A stretch of DNA of 8,647 bases. Origin: Deltaproteobacteria bacterium (GTDB taxonomy: Bacteria; Desulfobacterota; DSM-4660; Desulfatiglandales; B25-G16). The stretch is from positions 1 through 8,647 of the forward strand of contig JAFDHR010000235.1 in assembly GCA_019308645.1 (NCBI GenBank). The letters run 5' to 3'. Position 1 is the first letter of the stretch; every line of letters begins with the position of its first letter. Made by a program: the position numbers and the translations under genes. This document shows positions 1 through 5,360 of this stretch, piece after piece. A model generated the notes under the pieces. The model ran no database searches and was not told the DNA's origin. It was given only the letters and a program-made list of their open reading frames with translations.

Positions 1-27
1 TGCCCAACTATAGTATACGTATCAATT

Positions 28-34
28 GAGGAGG
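28..34 (+). promoter_or_regulatory. Shine-Dalgarno site of the trans-sulfuration gene
   Basis: GAGGAGG lies 7 bases before the ATG at 42. It is a near-ideal ribosome binding site and fixes that start. Only 27 bases precede it in the window, so the promoter cannot be judged. Confidence 0.85.
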
Positions 35-41
35 ACTAATC

Positions 42-1199
42 ATGTCCAAAATATACAAACATCTTGAAACCAAGCTCATCCATGCCGGCGAACCTGATCC
101 GCTCATCAATGGTGCAGTGAGTATGCCAGTTTTTCAATCTTCTACATTTGAATATACTGGCGCAACCGGGTACCACGATCTCAAATACATTCGCCTGAAC
201 AATACCCCAAATCATATCGCCCTCCACCAAAAATTGGCGGCATTAGAGAACGCTGAGGCAGCACTTGTGACTGCCAGCGGCATGGCAGCAATTTCGACTA
301 CCCTTTTAAGCTTTCTCTCTTCTGGTGATCATTTGCTGGCACAAGAGTGTCTGTATGGCGGGACACATGATTTTATTACCAAAGATCTGGAAACATTTGG
401 GATCTCATATGATTTCATAGATGGCGATGATCCAGGTGCCTGGAAACACAAATTAAAACCCAATACCAAAGCAATATATGTGGAAACCATGACAAACCCG
501 CTTCTGCAGGTTGGCGATCTCAAAGCTGTTGTAGAATTTGCCAAAACACATTGTTTGATATCGCTGATCGACAATACCTTTTCGAGCCCGGTAAACTTCC
601 GACCCCCTGAGTGGGGCTTTGACCTCTCGCTGCATAGCTGTACCAAATACCTTAACGGTCATTCTGATATTGTGGCAGGCGCTGTCATTGGCAGTGCCGA
701 TCTAATTCAAAAAATTACACACAAGCTCAACCACCTTGGTGGCTCGCTTGATCCTCACGCCTGTTTTCTTCTGCATCGGGGCTTAAAAACCCTGGCAGTA
801 AGGGTGAGATATCAAAACGAAAGCGCGCTGAAAATTGCTAAGTTCTTAGAAGATAATCCAGCAGTCAATAGGGTTAACTATCCTGGTCTTGAAAGCCATC
901 CCAGGCACCAGCGTGCCAGCGAGTTGTTTGACGGATTTAGCGGCATGTTGAGTTTTGAACTGAATGATGGTGTCCAAGCAGCCGAGCATTTTATCCAAAA
1001 TACAACACTACCAATAAGTGCCCCAAGTCTCGGAGGCGTGGAATCGCTCATTACCAGACCGGCTATCACTTCTCACTCAGGTATGTCTCCTGAAGACCGG
1101 CAAGCAATGGGAATTTCAGACGCCTTAATTCGCTTATCGGTGGGCATAGAAGCAACTGAAGACATTATTGAGGATTTTGACCAGGCGTTGAATGCGTAA
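42..1199 (+). CDS. PLP-dependent trans-sulfuration enzyme (cystathionine gamma-synthase/lyase family)
   Basis: A 385-residue cytosolic enzyme of the Cys/Met metabolism PLP family (fold type I), full length for the family. Visible hallmarks: Y49-x-R51, which in the family reaches the PLP phosphate of the neighbouring subunit; YGGT at 105-108, with the Tyr that stacks on the cofactor; D177 in LIDNTF, which holds the pyridine nitrogen; K202 in SCTKY, the Schiff-base lysine; SLGGVESL at 329-336; and R365 in RLSVGIE, the substrate-carboxylate arginine. The family interconverts homocysteine, cystathionine, cysteine and activated homoserine. The exact substrate cannot be fixed from sequence. YGGT lacks the Cys that methionine gamma-lyases carry in this loop, which argues against that activity. 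The ATG has a strong ribosome binding site. The gene stands alone in the window, ends at a terminator hairpin, and is more GC-rich than the genes after 1600, which may mean separate ancestry. The family call is firm; the exact activity is open. Confidence 0.93.
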   Translation: MSKIYKHLETKLIHAGEPDPLINGAVSMPVFQSSTFEYTGATGYHDLKYIRLNNTPNHIALHQKLAALENAEAALVTASGMAAISTTLLSFLSSGDHLLAQECLYGGTHDFITKDLETFGISYDFIDGDDPGAWKHKLKPNTKAIYVETMTNPLLQVGDLKAVVEFAKTHCLISLIDNTFSSPVNFRPPEWGFDLSLHSCTKYLNGHSDIVAGAVIGSADLIQKITHKLNHLGGSLDPHACFLLHRGLKTLAVRVRYQNESALKIAKFLEDNPAVNRVNYPGLESHPRHQRASELFDGFSGMLSFELNDGVQAAEHFIQNTTLPISAPSLGGVESLITRPAITSHSGMSPEDRQAMGISDALIRLSVGIEATEDIIEDFDQALNA

Positions 1200-1202
1200 G
1201 GT

Positions 1203-1250
1203 AATTAGTGCCTGAACGAAAAGCCAGTTCAGGCACTAATTTGGATTTTG
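1203..1250 (+). terminator. Rho-independent terminator of the trans-sulfuration gene
   Basis: A perfect 15-bp stem has arms at 1203-1217 and 1227-1241 (core ATTAGTGCCTGAAC and its exact complement) around a 9-base loop. It starts 4 bases after the TAA stop. The following TTGGATTTT is a modest U tract. The near-perfect symmetry means it could also serve transcripts from the minus side. Confidence 0.8.
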
Positions 1251-1275
1251 CCCGCCTGCCGTCCGTCGGGCAGGG
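1251..1275. repeat. GC-rich palindromic repeat, family A (inverted copy)
   Basis: This 25-base element can fold through CCTGCC at 1255-1260 with GGCAGG at 1269-1274, or through GCCCG at 1250-1254 with CGGGC at 1267-1271. Its reverse complement matches 3119-3143 at 24 of 25 positions, and related copies lie at 3043-3067 and 3093-3105. It is a dispersed, probably non-autonomous palindromic repeat that occurs in both orientations. It sits directly after the terminator. Confidence 0.75.
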
Positions 1276-1297
1276 ATTGCGGATTTTGGAATGAACT

Positions 1298-1320
1298 ACC
1301 CCGCAGCAGAGCTGCGAGGT
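1298..1320. repeat. Small hairpin repeat, family B, copy 1
   Basis: A 10-bp stem with one C/A mismatch (C1301 against A1317) closes on the triloop AGA at 1308-1310. The arms are ACCCCGCAGC and GCTGCGAGGT. The mismatch becomes a G-U wobble if the minus strand is transcribed, so the fold is better as minus-strand RNA. The partner copy lies at 1347-1367. Confidence 0.75.
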
Positions 1321-1346
1321 ATCAAAATGAATTTTTATCTTATTAA

Positions 1347-1367
1347 CCCCGATGCAGAGCATCGAGG
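1347..1367. repeat. Small hairpin repeat, family B, copy 2
   Basis: It has the same design as the copy at 1298-1320: arms CCCCGATGC and GCATCGAGG around the AGA triloop at 1356-1358, with the same C/A mismatch. The bases that differ between the copies (CA/TG against AT/AT in the mid-stem) change as pairs and keep the fold. This points to selection on structure, or to a copied palindrome family such as REP-like elements. Confidence 0.75.
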
Positions 1368-1558
1368 AATTCTTTTGATTAAACGTCTTTTATAAGTGAA
1401 TTTATCTCTTTTGCTGTGAAGAAAAGATAACTAATCACTGAAAATGACTTTGAAAACGCTGGCGCGTCCCTAACACAAGTTTGTTCTACCGTTCAGCAAT
1501 AAATCCACATCTCATCTCTGCTATTCCGATTTTTTCATTTTCCAGCCTTTTTTATTTA
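1368..1558. other. Non-coding spacer before the toxin-antitoxin pair
   Basis: No convincing open frame is present on either strand. The stretch includes an AT-rich imperfect inverted repeat at about 1402-1430 (TTATCTC and GATAA arms with a bulge) and a pyrimidine-rich run at 1505-1560. Nothing else can be assigned. Confidence 0.5.
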
Positions 1559-1587
1559 TTGACAGATCACCATTAACATATTAGACT
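1559..1587 (+). promoter_or_regulatory. Sigma70-like promoter of the toxin-antitoxin operon
   Basis: A consensus TTGACA at 1559-1564 is followed after exactly 17 bases by TAGACT at 1582-1587, which matches the -10 consensus at four of six positions. The antitoxin ATG follows 29 bases later. Confidence 0.65.
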
Positions 1588-1605
1588 GGTCTTAATCTAG
1601 TCTAA
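1581..1605. promoter_or_regulatory. Inverted-repeat operator overlapping the -10 of the toxin-antitoxin operon
   Basis: TTAGACT at 1581-1587 and AGTCTAA at 1599-1605 are exact inverted copies, 11 bases apart. A second small palindrome (AGAC-TG-GTCT, 1583-1592) lies inside. The left half-site covers the -10 box and the right one abuts the ribosome binding site (AAGAGGTGA, 1604-1612). This is the layout expected for autorepression by the Phd/YefM-type antitoxin alone or with its toxin. Confidence 0.65.
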
Positions 1606-1616
1606 GAGGTGATATT

Positions 1617-1856
1617 ATGGAAACAGTCGGTGCATATGAAGCCAAAACACATCTTCCAAAACTACTTGAGCGTGTAATCAAAGGAGAACGAATAACTATT
1701 ACAAAACATGGGGTTCCAGTAGCCGTATTGCAACCTCCGGAATCTTTACGAAAGGCAGAACCTAAAAAGGTTATTGCTGAACTGCGTAATTTCCGTGCTA
1801 AGCATCGCCTTAATGGGCTTTCTCTACGTAAAATGATCGAAGAAGGAAGACCCTAA
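1617..1856 (+). CDS. Type II antitoxin, Phd/YefM-like
   Basis: A 79-residue protein whose first half (VGAYEAKTHLPKLLERV, then ITITKHGVPVAVL) is the typical Phd/YefM DNA-binding fold. Dimers of this fold bind operator palindromes. The C-terminal half (from about residue 42) is basic and polar and should wrap around and block the partner toxin. The ATG at 1617 has a good ribosome binding site (AAGAGGTGA, 4 bases upstream). Its TAA stop is followed at once by the toxin ATG, giving translational coupling with the antitoxin made first, as in most such modules. A promoter with an overlapping operator lies just upstream. Family assignment is confident; pairing with a PIN toxin rather than Doc or YoeB is common in genomes. 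Confidence 0.88.
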   Translation: METVGAYEAKTHLPKLLERVIKGERITITKHGVPVAVLQPPESLRKAEPKKVIAELRNFRAKHRLNGLSLRKMIEEGRP

Positions 1857-2291
1857 ATGATTGAAGATTTTGTCATTGATAATTCTGTGGTTATGGCGTG
1901 GTGTTTTGAGGATGAAACAAGCCAATATACTGAATCCATTCTTGATAGCCTGGAGGTGCTCACAGCGTTCGTACCCTCAATTTGGCCGTTAGAAGTTGGA
2001 AATGTATTATTGGTTGCTGAACGTGAGAAACGCCTCAGCGAAGCAAGCAGCGCACGATTTATTGCATTGCTAAATGAACTGCCGATAACAATTGTACAGG
2101 AACCGCCAGAAAGGATGTTGAAGGAGATTTTGGCCTTGGCACGGGAGCATCAACTTTCAAGTTACGATGCCTCATATTTAGATCTCGCAATGAGAAAAGG
2201 GCTACCTATTGCTACTTTGCATAATGCCTTGATAGCAGCAGCTAAAAAGATACAAGTTCCAATTGTAGAGCATAGTGAGTCAAGAGTATGA
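1857..2291 (+). CDS. PIN-domain toxin, VapC-like
   Basis: A 144-residue PIN-domain protein, predicted to be a Mg/Mn-dependent endoribonuclease that cuts tRNA or rRNA when free of its antitoxin. Acidic metal ligands are visible at D8 (FVIDNSV), E46 (WPLEVGNVL) and D104 (SSYDASYLDLA). The fourth position, normally the Asp in a LATxD-type strand, reads IATLHNAL here, so H122 stands in its place (codon CAT, one base from GAT). Many PIN nucleases tolerate variation there, so activity cannot be ruled in or out. The ATG directly abuts the antitoxin stop; its ribosome binding site (AAGGA, 1843-1847) lies inside the antitoxin gene. The downstream gene is convergent, so the pair forms a closed two-gene operon. 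Confidence 0.88.
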   Translation: MIEDFVIDNSVVMAWCFEDETSQYTESILDSLEVLTAFVPSIWPLEVGNVLLVAEREKRLSEASSARFIALLNELPITIVQEPPERMLKEILALAREHQLSSYDASYLDLAMRKGLPIATLHNALIAAAKKIQVPIVEHSESRV

Positions 2292-2318
2292 TTAAGCAAT
2301 AAAGAAAGAGTGAAAGAA

Positions 2319-2687
2319 TTAAAAACAGAGATGCTCTCTTTTATAATTACCTAACCAGACAAGACCAACTTTTTGAGGGAAATCCTGGTCAAAGCTCTGG
2401 ATTCTGCGAATATATTTAACTGCCTCATACTCTGTTTTCATTCTTATGAGATCCTGTATATCCTCATAAACAACTGCGTGGTATAAGATATTATTTTCTG
2501 GTCTATTTCTTAAAGAGTCTCCATCTTTCAAAAAGAAATCTGTTAACTGATTCATGCTATCTTCCATATCAGACTGCCACGTTATTTTATACACAGCCCC
2601 GCACTGACATCTGTGAATCTCATCAAAATTTTCCGGGAATGGATAAAAGTTGTCACAGAAAGGACACACTACTTTAAATGATCTCAA
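2319..2687 (-). CDS. Small zinc-ribbon protein of unknown function
   Basis: A 122-residue protein that I do not recognise as a named family. The N-terminus carries C8-P-F-C11 and C27-Q-C29, a four-cysteine knuckle likely to bind one zinc ion. The remaining 90 residues are mixed charged/aromatic with no membrane segment or signal peptide, and contain no other motif I can name. The start is TTG at 2687; it is supported by AGGAGGAG (2703-2696) 8 bases upstream and by a promoter further up, and no ATG is better placed. The stop lies 28 bases from the toxin stop on the other strand, with no terminator hairpin between them. A role in nucleic-acid or protein binding would be a guess. Confidence that it is a real gene comes from the ribosome binding site, the cysteine pattern and the lack of any competing frame. 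Confidence 0.72.
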   Translation of the reverse strand: MRSFKVVCPFCDNFYPFPENFDEIHRCQCGAVYKITWQSDMEDSMNQLTDFFLKDGDSLRNRPENNILYHAVVYEDIQDLIRMKTEYEAVKYIRRIQSFDQDFPQKVGLVWLGNYKREHLCF

Positions 2688-2695
2688 CGCGAATA

Positions 2696-2703
2696 CTCCT
2701 CCT
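2696..2703 (-). promoter_or_regulatory. Shine-Dalgarno site deciding the TTG start
   Basis: On the minus strand AGGAGGAG sits 8 bases before TTG at 2687. Its strength is the main reason for accepting a rare start codon. Confidence 0.75.
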
Positions 2704-2739
2704 ACGTTCCTATTGATTGCTATTAAAAGTATTATTTTT

Positions 2740-2766
2740 ATTATGAAAAATCTTTTACCTTGTCAA
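2740..2766 (-). promoter_or_regulatory. Sigma70-like promoter of the zinc-ribbon gene
   Basis: On the minus strand, TTGACA (2766-2761) is followed after 15 bases by CATAAT (2745-2740), or after 17 bases by the weaker TAATAA (2743-2738). The TTG start lies about 50 bases downstream. The -35 is perfect but the spacing is ambiguous. Confidence 0.45.
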
Positions 2767-2845
2767 TAAAATATCCTTGCAGATAGGAATAAAAAATGAC
2801 AACATCCCATAAGTAAATTTGTTTAACTGTTTAGGTAGCCACAAA

Positions 2846-2978
2846 GCCTGCCCTGGCGCGAGCACCTTAGCATATATTGCAACTTATATAATATCTATTT
2901 ATATCATATAATATAGCTAAGCACTGCATGCCAGGTCTGGGCCATGGGCTCCAAGCCCGCCCTGGTGCAAATGCCTGA
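2846..2978. repeat. Degenerate direct repeat flanking an AT-rich stem
   Basis: The segments 2846-2869 and 2955-2978 agree at 17 of 24 positions. Between them is an imperfect stem, CTTAGC at 2866-2871 with GCTAAG at 2916-2921, enclosing a very AT-rich stretch with two TATAAT sequences (2887-2892, 2907-2912). No matching -35 boxes are seen. The purpose is unknown. Confidence 0.4.
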
Positions 2979-3008
2979 ATATCATATAGGCGATGCATGA
3001 TTTAACAG

Positions 3009-3031
3009 ATGAATTCTATATATAAATTCAT
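3009..3031. repeat. Small AT-rich hairpin
   Basis: ATGAATT at 3009-3015 and AATTCAT at 3025-3031 are exact inverted copies around a 9-base AT loop. It lies among the GC-rich palindromes of the spacer. Confidence 0.4.
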
Positions 3032-3042
3032 TGAAAGCCAGG

Positions 3043-3067
3043 CCTGCCCGCCATCCGGCAGGCGGGT
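3043..3067. repeat. GC-rich palindromic repeat, family A
   Basis: Arms CCCGCC (3047-3052) and GGCGGG (3061-3066) can pair, and CCAG (3038-3041) with CTGG (3068-3071) could extend the stem. The first 13 bases recur exactly at 3093-3105, and the end (CGGCAGGCGGGT) recurs at 3133-3144. Confidence 0.65.
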
Positions 3068-3092
3068 CTGGGCCAGGGACACAAAGTATAGA

Positions 3093-3143
3093 CCTGCCCG
3101 CCATCGCTCTCGCTCAGGCCCTGCCCGACGTACGGCAGGCGGG
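3093..3143. repeat. GC-rich palindromic repeat, family A (partial plus full copy)
   Basis: A partial copy at 3093-3105 is followed by a full 25-base copy at 3119-3143. The full copy is the reverse complement of 1251-1275 with one mismatch. The arrangement looks like tandem insertion or recombination between two copies. Confidence 0.65.
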
Positions 3144-3188
3144 TATGAGTTTTATCCATTAACTTAACCTTAGTGACTTCGTGTCTTA

Positions 3189-4103
3189 GTGGCTGAATTA
3201 TTACAATTTTTCCTGAATAAAGAAAGGCCAAAGAATAAGTTGAATACCCTCAATATTGATCATATCACTACCCATAGCTCTTATAAGGATCTTTATATCT
3301 ACTATCTTGAAGGATCTCTAAAAAGGGAAGAAGAGTCTCATTTAGGGCTTACATTCTTAGGCAACTGGGCTGAGGAAGACAGCTCTTTTTTATTCTTTAC
3401 GCAACCATCTAAGGATCTTGTACAAAGGATAATTGATAAGGACAAAGAATTACGACTGATTGATGAGTTTCATTTTACCTATGAAGAATGGTTAGGTGGT
3501 AAGGTTATACCGCGCAAGGTATCTCGATTTTTAATTGTCCCTCCGTGGGAAGACCGTCAGCAAAATGACGGAGAGCTAAAGATGCTGCTGAACCCTGGAG
3601 TTGTTTTTGGTACTTCCTTACATCCAACAACAAGAGATTCTTTATTGGCCTTATTAGAGATATCTGACAGATTACTATCGTATAGGGTTCTTGATCTTGG
3701 AACAGGTACAGGTATACTTGCTATAGGGGCAGCCCTATTAGGAGCAGAAAAAGTTTTGGCAGTTGATAATAATCCTCTGGCAGTAAAAACAGCCGCTCTT
3801 AATGTAAAATTGAATGGATTAGAACAGAGCATTGAAGTGAGAGAGGGTTTAGCAGAAGACATTGGAGAGTCTCCTTCTGATCTGCTCATAGCAAATATCC
3901 ATTATGATATTATCCTAAAACTAATAAAAGACGGGGGATTTATTAAGAAAAAATATTTTATTCTCTCTGGATTGATGAGAAGCCAGGCAAGAAATATCAG
4001 GCTGGAATTATCACATTATCCGATAGAAATTGTGCATGAGTGGGATAACGATATGATTTGGCGTACTATTCTTGGGAAGGTAAAGGAATTTCAGAATGGA
4101 TAA
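3189..4103 (+). CDS. prmA: PrmA-like (ribosomal protein L11 methyltransferase family) methyltransferase
   Basis: A 304-residue SAM-dependent methyltransferase (287 from the alternative start). In order: a divergent N-terminal substrate-recognition domain (about 30-110); GTSLHPTT at 141-148, matching the PrmA substrate-loop signature (GTGxHPTT) with two changes; SAM motif I LDLGTGTG at 168-175; acidic VDNNP at 192-196, which binds the SAM ribose; and NIHYDII at 236-242, equivalent to the PrmA NI-x4-L motif. PrmA trimethylates lysines of ribosomal protein L11. With the altered loop and weak N-terminus, another protein substrate is possible. The start is unsure: GTG at 3189 has no ribosome binding site and its first codons lie inside a repeat arm. 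TTG at 3240, preceded by AGAAAGG with a 12-base gap, begins nearer the conserved region. The last 8 bases overlap the thioesterase gene, so the two are co-translated. Confidence 0.85.
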   Translation: MAELLQFFLNKERPKNKLNTLNIDHITTHSSYKDLYIYYLEGSLKREEESHLGLTFLGNWAEEDSSFLFFTQPSKDLVQRIIDKDKELRLIDEFHFTYEEWLGGKVIPRKVSRFLIVPPWEDRQQNDGELKMLLNPGVVFGTSLHPTTRDSLLALLEISDRLLSYRVLDLGTGTGILAIGAALLGAEKVLAVDNNPLAVKTAALNVKLNGLEQSIEVREGLAEDIGESPSDLLIANIHYDIILKLIKDGGFIKKKYFILSGLMRSQARNIRLELSHYPIEIVHEWDNDMIWRTILGKVKEFQNG

Positions 4104-4536
4104 AAATATTGAGAGCATTCCTAAATTGCATGGATATAATTGTTTTGCTTGTGGAACTGCAAATCCAATAGGACTTAATCTTAGTTTTTACAAAAAGGGA
4201 GAGTATGTTTGTTCAGATCTAACCCTCGGAAAAAACTTTGAAGGATGGGAAAATATGGCACACGGAGGGATAGTGTCAACCCTTTTAGATGAGATCATGT
4301 CGTGGGCTATGATTTATTTCAAGAGAATATTCTTTGTTACAAGAAGTATGACGATAAAGTACAAAAATCCCGTTCCATTGCATAGGTTGTTGACCGTTCA
4401 GGGCACAATATTAGAAGGAGAAAGAAAGCGTTTATGCAAGGCTAAGGGATTAATCTGCGATAAGGATAAAAAGATCCTGGTCAAAGCAGAGGCCACATTT
4501 GCCATTTTATCAGATAAAGATCTAAACGAGATATGA
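4096..4536 (+). CDS. Hotdog-fold thioesterase, PaaI-like
   Basis: A 146-residue single hotdog domain. The N-terminal CFACGTANPIGLNLSF (16-31) is the signature of PaaI/THEM4-like acyl-CoA thioesterases, where the paired cysteines are common. HGGIVSTLLDEIMSW (56-70) is the core helix, with H56-G-G for thioester binding and D65/E66 as likely catalytic acids. Members hydrolyse acyl- or aryl-CoA thioesters in the cytosol; the substrate is not predictable here. The ATG overlaps the methyltransferase stop (ATGGATAA), and AGGA lies 8 bases upstream, so the genes form one operon. No functional link between L11 methylation and thioester hydrolysis is evident. A fold-back element starts 13 bases after the stop and may act as a terminator. 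Confidence 0.88.
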   Translation: MDKNIESIPKLHGYNCFACGTANPIGLNLSFYKKGEYVCSDLTLGKNFEGWENMAHGGIVSTLLDEIMSWAMIYFKRIFFVTRSMTIKYKNPVPLHRLLTVQGTILEGERKRLCKAKGLICDKDKKILVKAEATFAILSDKDLNEI

Positions 4537-4549
4537 ATAATCTCTTTAA

Positions 4550-4687
4550 ACAATTTGTATAAGTTTAGCCACCAAGTCTCAAAGGCACGAAGAAATAATT
4601 CTGTCTCTTATAAAAATGATATTTAAAGAATTATATAATAATCTTGGTGACTTAGTGTCTTTGTGGCTGAACTATTACAAAAATTGT
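4550..4687. repeat. Compact fold-back (MITE-like) element, family C
   Basis: The left arm at 4550-4592 (ACAATTTG..TTTAGCCACCAAG) and right arm at 4643-4687 (CTTGGTGAC..GGCTGAACT..ATTGT) are imperfect inverted copies. They enclose a 50-base AT-rich centre. It fills nearly the whole spacer between the thioesterase and the hydrolase. The right arm is shared with 3169-3206. It codes for nothing; as RNA it would form a long imperfect hairpin and could stop or stabilise transcripts. Confidence 0.65.
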
Positions 4688-4692
4688 AATCA

Positions 4693-4698
4693 TATAAT
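4693..4698 (+). promoter_or_regulatory. Possible -10 box of the alpha/beta hydrolase gene
   Basis: A perfect TATAAT lies 33 bases before the ATG at 4732, just outside the fold-back element. No good -35 sits at 16-18 bases, so the promoter is tentative. Confidence 0.35.
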
Positions 4699-4731
4699 TT
4701 AAGCTTCACCAATCCCAGACTACTATCGTGT

Positions 4732-5340
4732 ATGACCGAAGAAAAAATCAGATTTTTATCTAAAGACCTGCTCATTGAAGGCCTGCTATGGATACAGGAA
4801 GGAGAAAAGGGTGTTGTCATAACTCACCCTCACCCTCTTTATGGCGGGACTATGTATAATCAGGTCGTAGATACACTTGCTGAGGTCTATCAGAATAAAG
4901 CCTTTTCCACCCTGAGATTTAATTTTAGAGGTGTTGAGGGAAGTGAGGGAAGTTATGACGAGGGAAAAGGAGAGCAGGAGGATGTGAGGTCTGCCTTAGA
5001 GTATATGCACAAGAGGGGAAAGAGAGATATTGACCTGGCTGGATATTCATTTGGGGCATGGGTAAACGCCAAAATCAACGACACTCATTCCCTATGTAAT
5101 AGGATAGTAATGATATCGCCTCCAGTTGCCTTTTTAGATTTTTCCTTTTTATCCTTTAACCAAAAGATAGGGTTAGTGGTCGCTGGCAGTAAAGATGATA
5201 TTGCACCAGCAGATAAGATAACGAATGTTATCAATACATGGAACCCAAAGGCCCACCTTGAGGTGATTGAAGGGGCAGACCATTTTTACACTGGCAAGAC
5301 AGGGTCCCTAAAGTCTATTTTGTCTCGCTTTATAAATTAA
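4732..5340 (+). CDS. Alpha/beta-hydrolase of the small COG2945-like type
   Basis: A 202-residue cytosolic serine hydrolase. Visible: HPHPLYGGTMYNQVV (32-46), the strand-turn typical of this small family and part of the oxyanion region; LRFNFRG (61-67); the nucleophile elbow GYSFG with S106; the acid D155 in AGSKDDIAP; and the base H184 in GADHFYTG. The triad is complete. The family is uncharacterised or listed as predicted hydrolase/esterase; the natural substrate is unknown. No Shine-Dalgarno site precedes the ATG, and an in-frame stop at 4687-4689 leaves no alternative ATG, GTG or TTG upstream, so the start is clear but initiation is weak or unusual. It is separated from the thioesterase by a fold-back element and from the next operon by another, so it may be transcribed alone. 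Confidence 0.87.
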   Translation: MTEEKIRFLSKDLLIEGLLWIQEGEKGVVITHPHPLYGGTMYNQVVDTLAEVYQNKAFSTLRFNFRGVEGSEGSYDEGKGEQEDVRSALEYMHKRGKRDIDLAGYSFGAWVNAKINDTHSLCNRIVMISPPVAFLDFSFLSFNQKIGLVVAGSKDDIAPADKITNVINTWNPKAHLEVIEGADHFYTGKTGSLKSILSRFIN

Positions 5341-5360
5341 ATCAGTTCGCTTCGCTCATA

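Larger units (their letters stand above)
2815..3211. repeat. Large fold-back element, family C (interrupted copy)
   Basis: The left arm (about 2815-2846, with TAGCCACAAAG at 2836-2846) and right arm (3169-3211) are imperfect inverted copies. They match the arms of the compact element at 4550-4687; the right arms agree at 34 of 38 positions (3169-3206 against 4643-4680). About 320 bases of GC-rich palindromes and AT-rich sequence lie between the arms, as if other repeats had inserted. No transposase is encoded. The right arm runs into the proposed GTG start of the methyltransferase gene. Confidence 0.5.

Noticed and set aside
1402..1430. Inverted repeat TTATCTC...AAAAGATAA as a terminator or operator
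   Set aside because: It needs a 2-base bulge, is AT-only in practice, and is far from any gene boundary.
1200..1616. Riboswitch (SAM or PLP related)
   Set aside because: The spacer lies downstream of the trans-sulfuration gene, and its folds are simple repeat hairpins; no riboswitch core is recognisable.
2826..3150. CRISPR array
   Set aside because: The repeats are palindromic, unequal in spacing and in both orientations, with no regular spacers and no cas genes.
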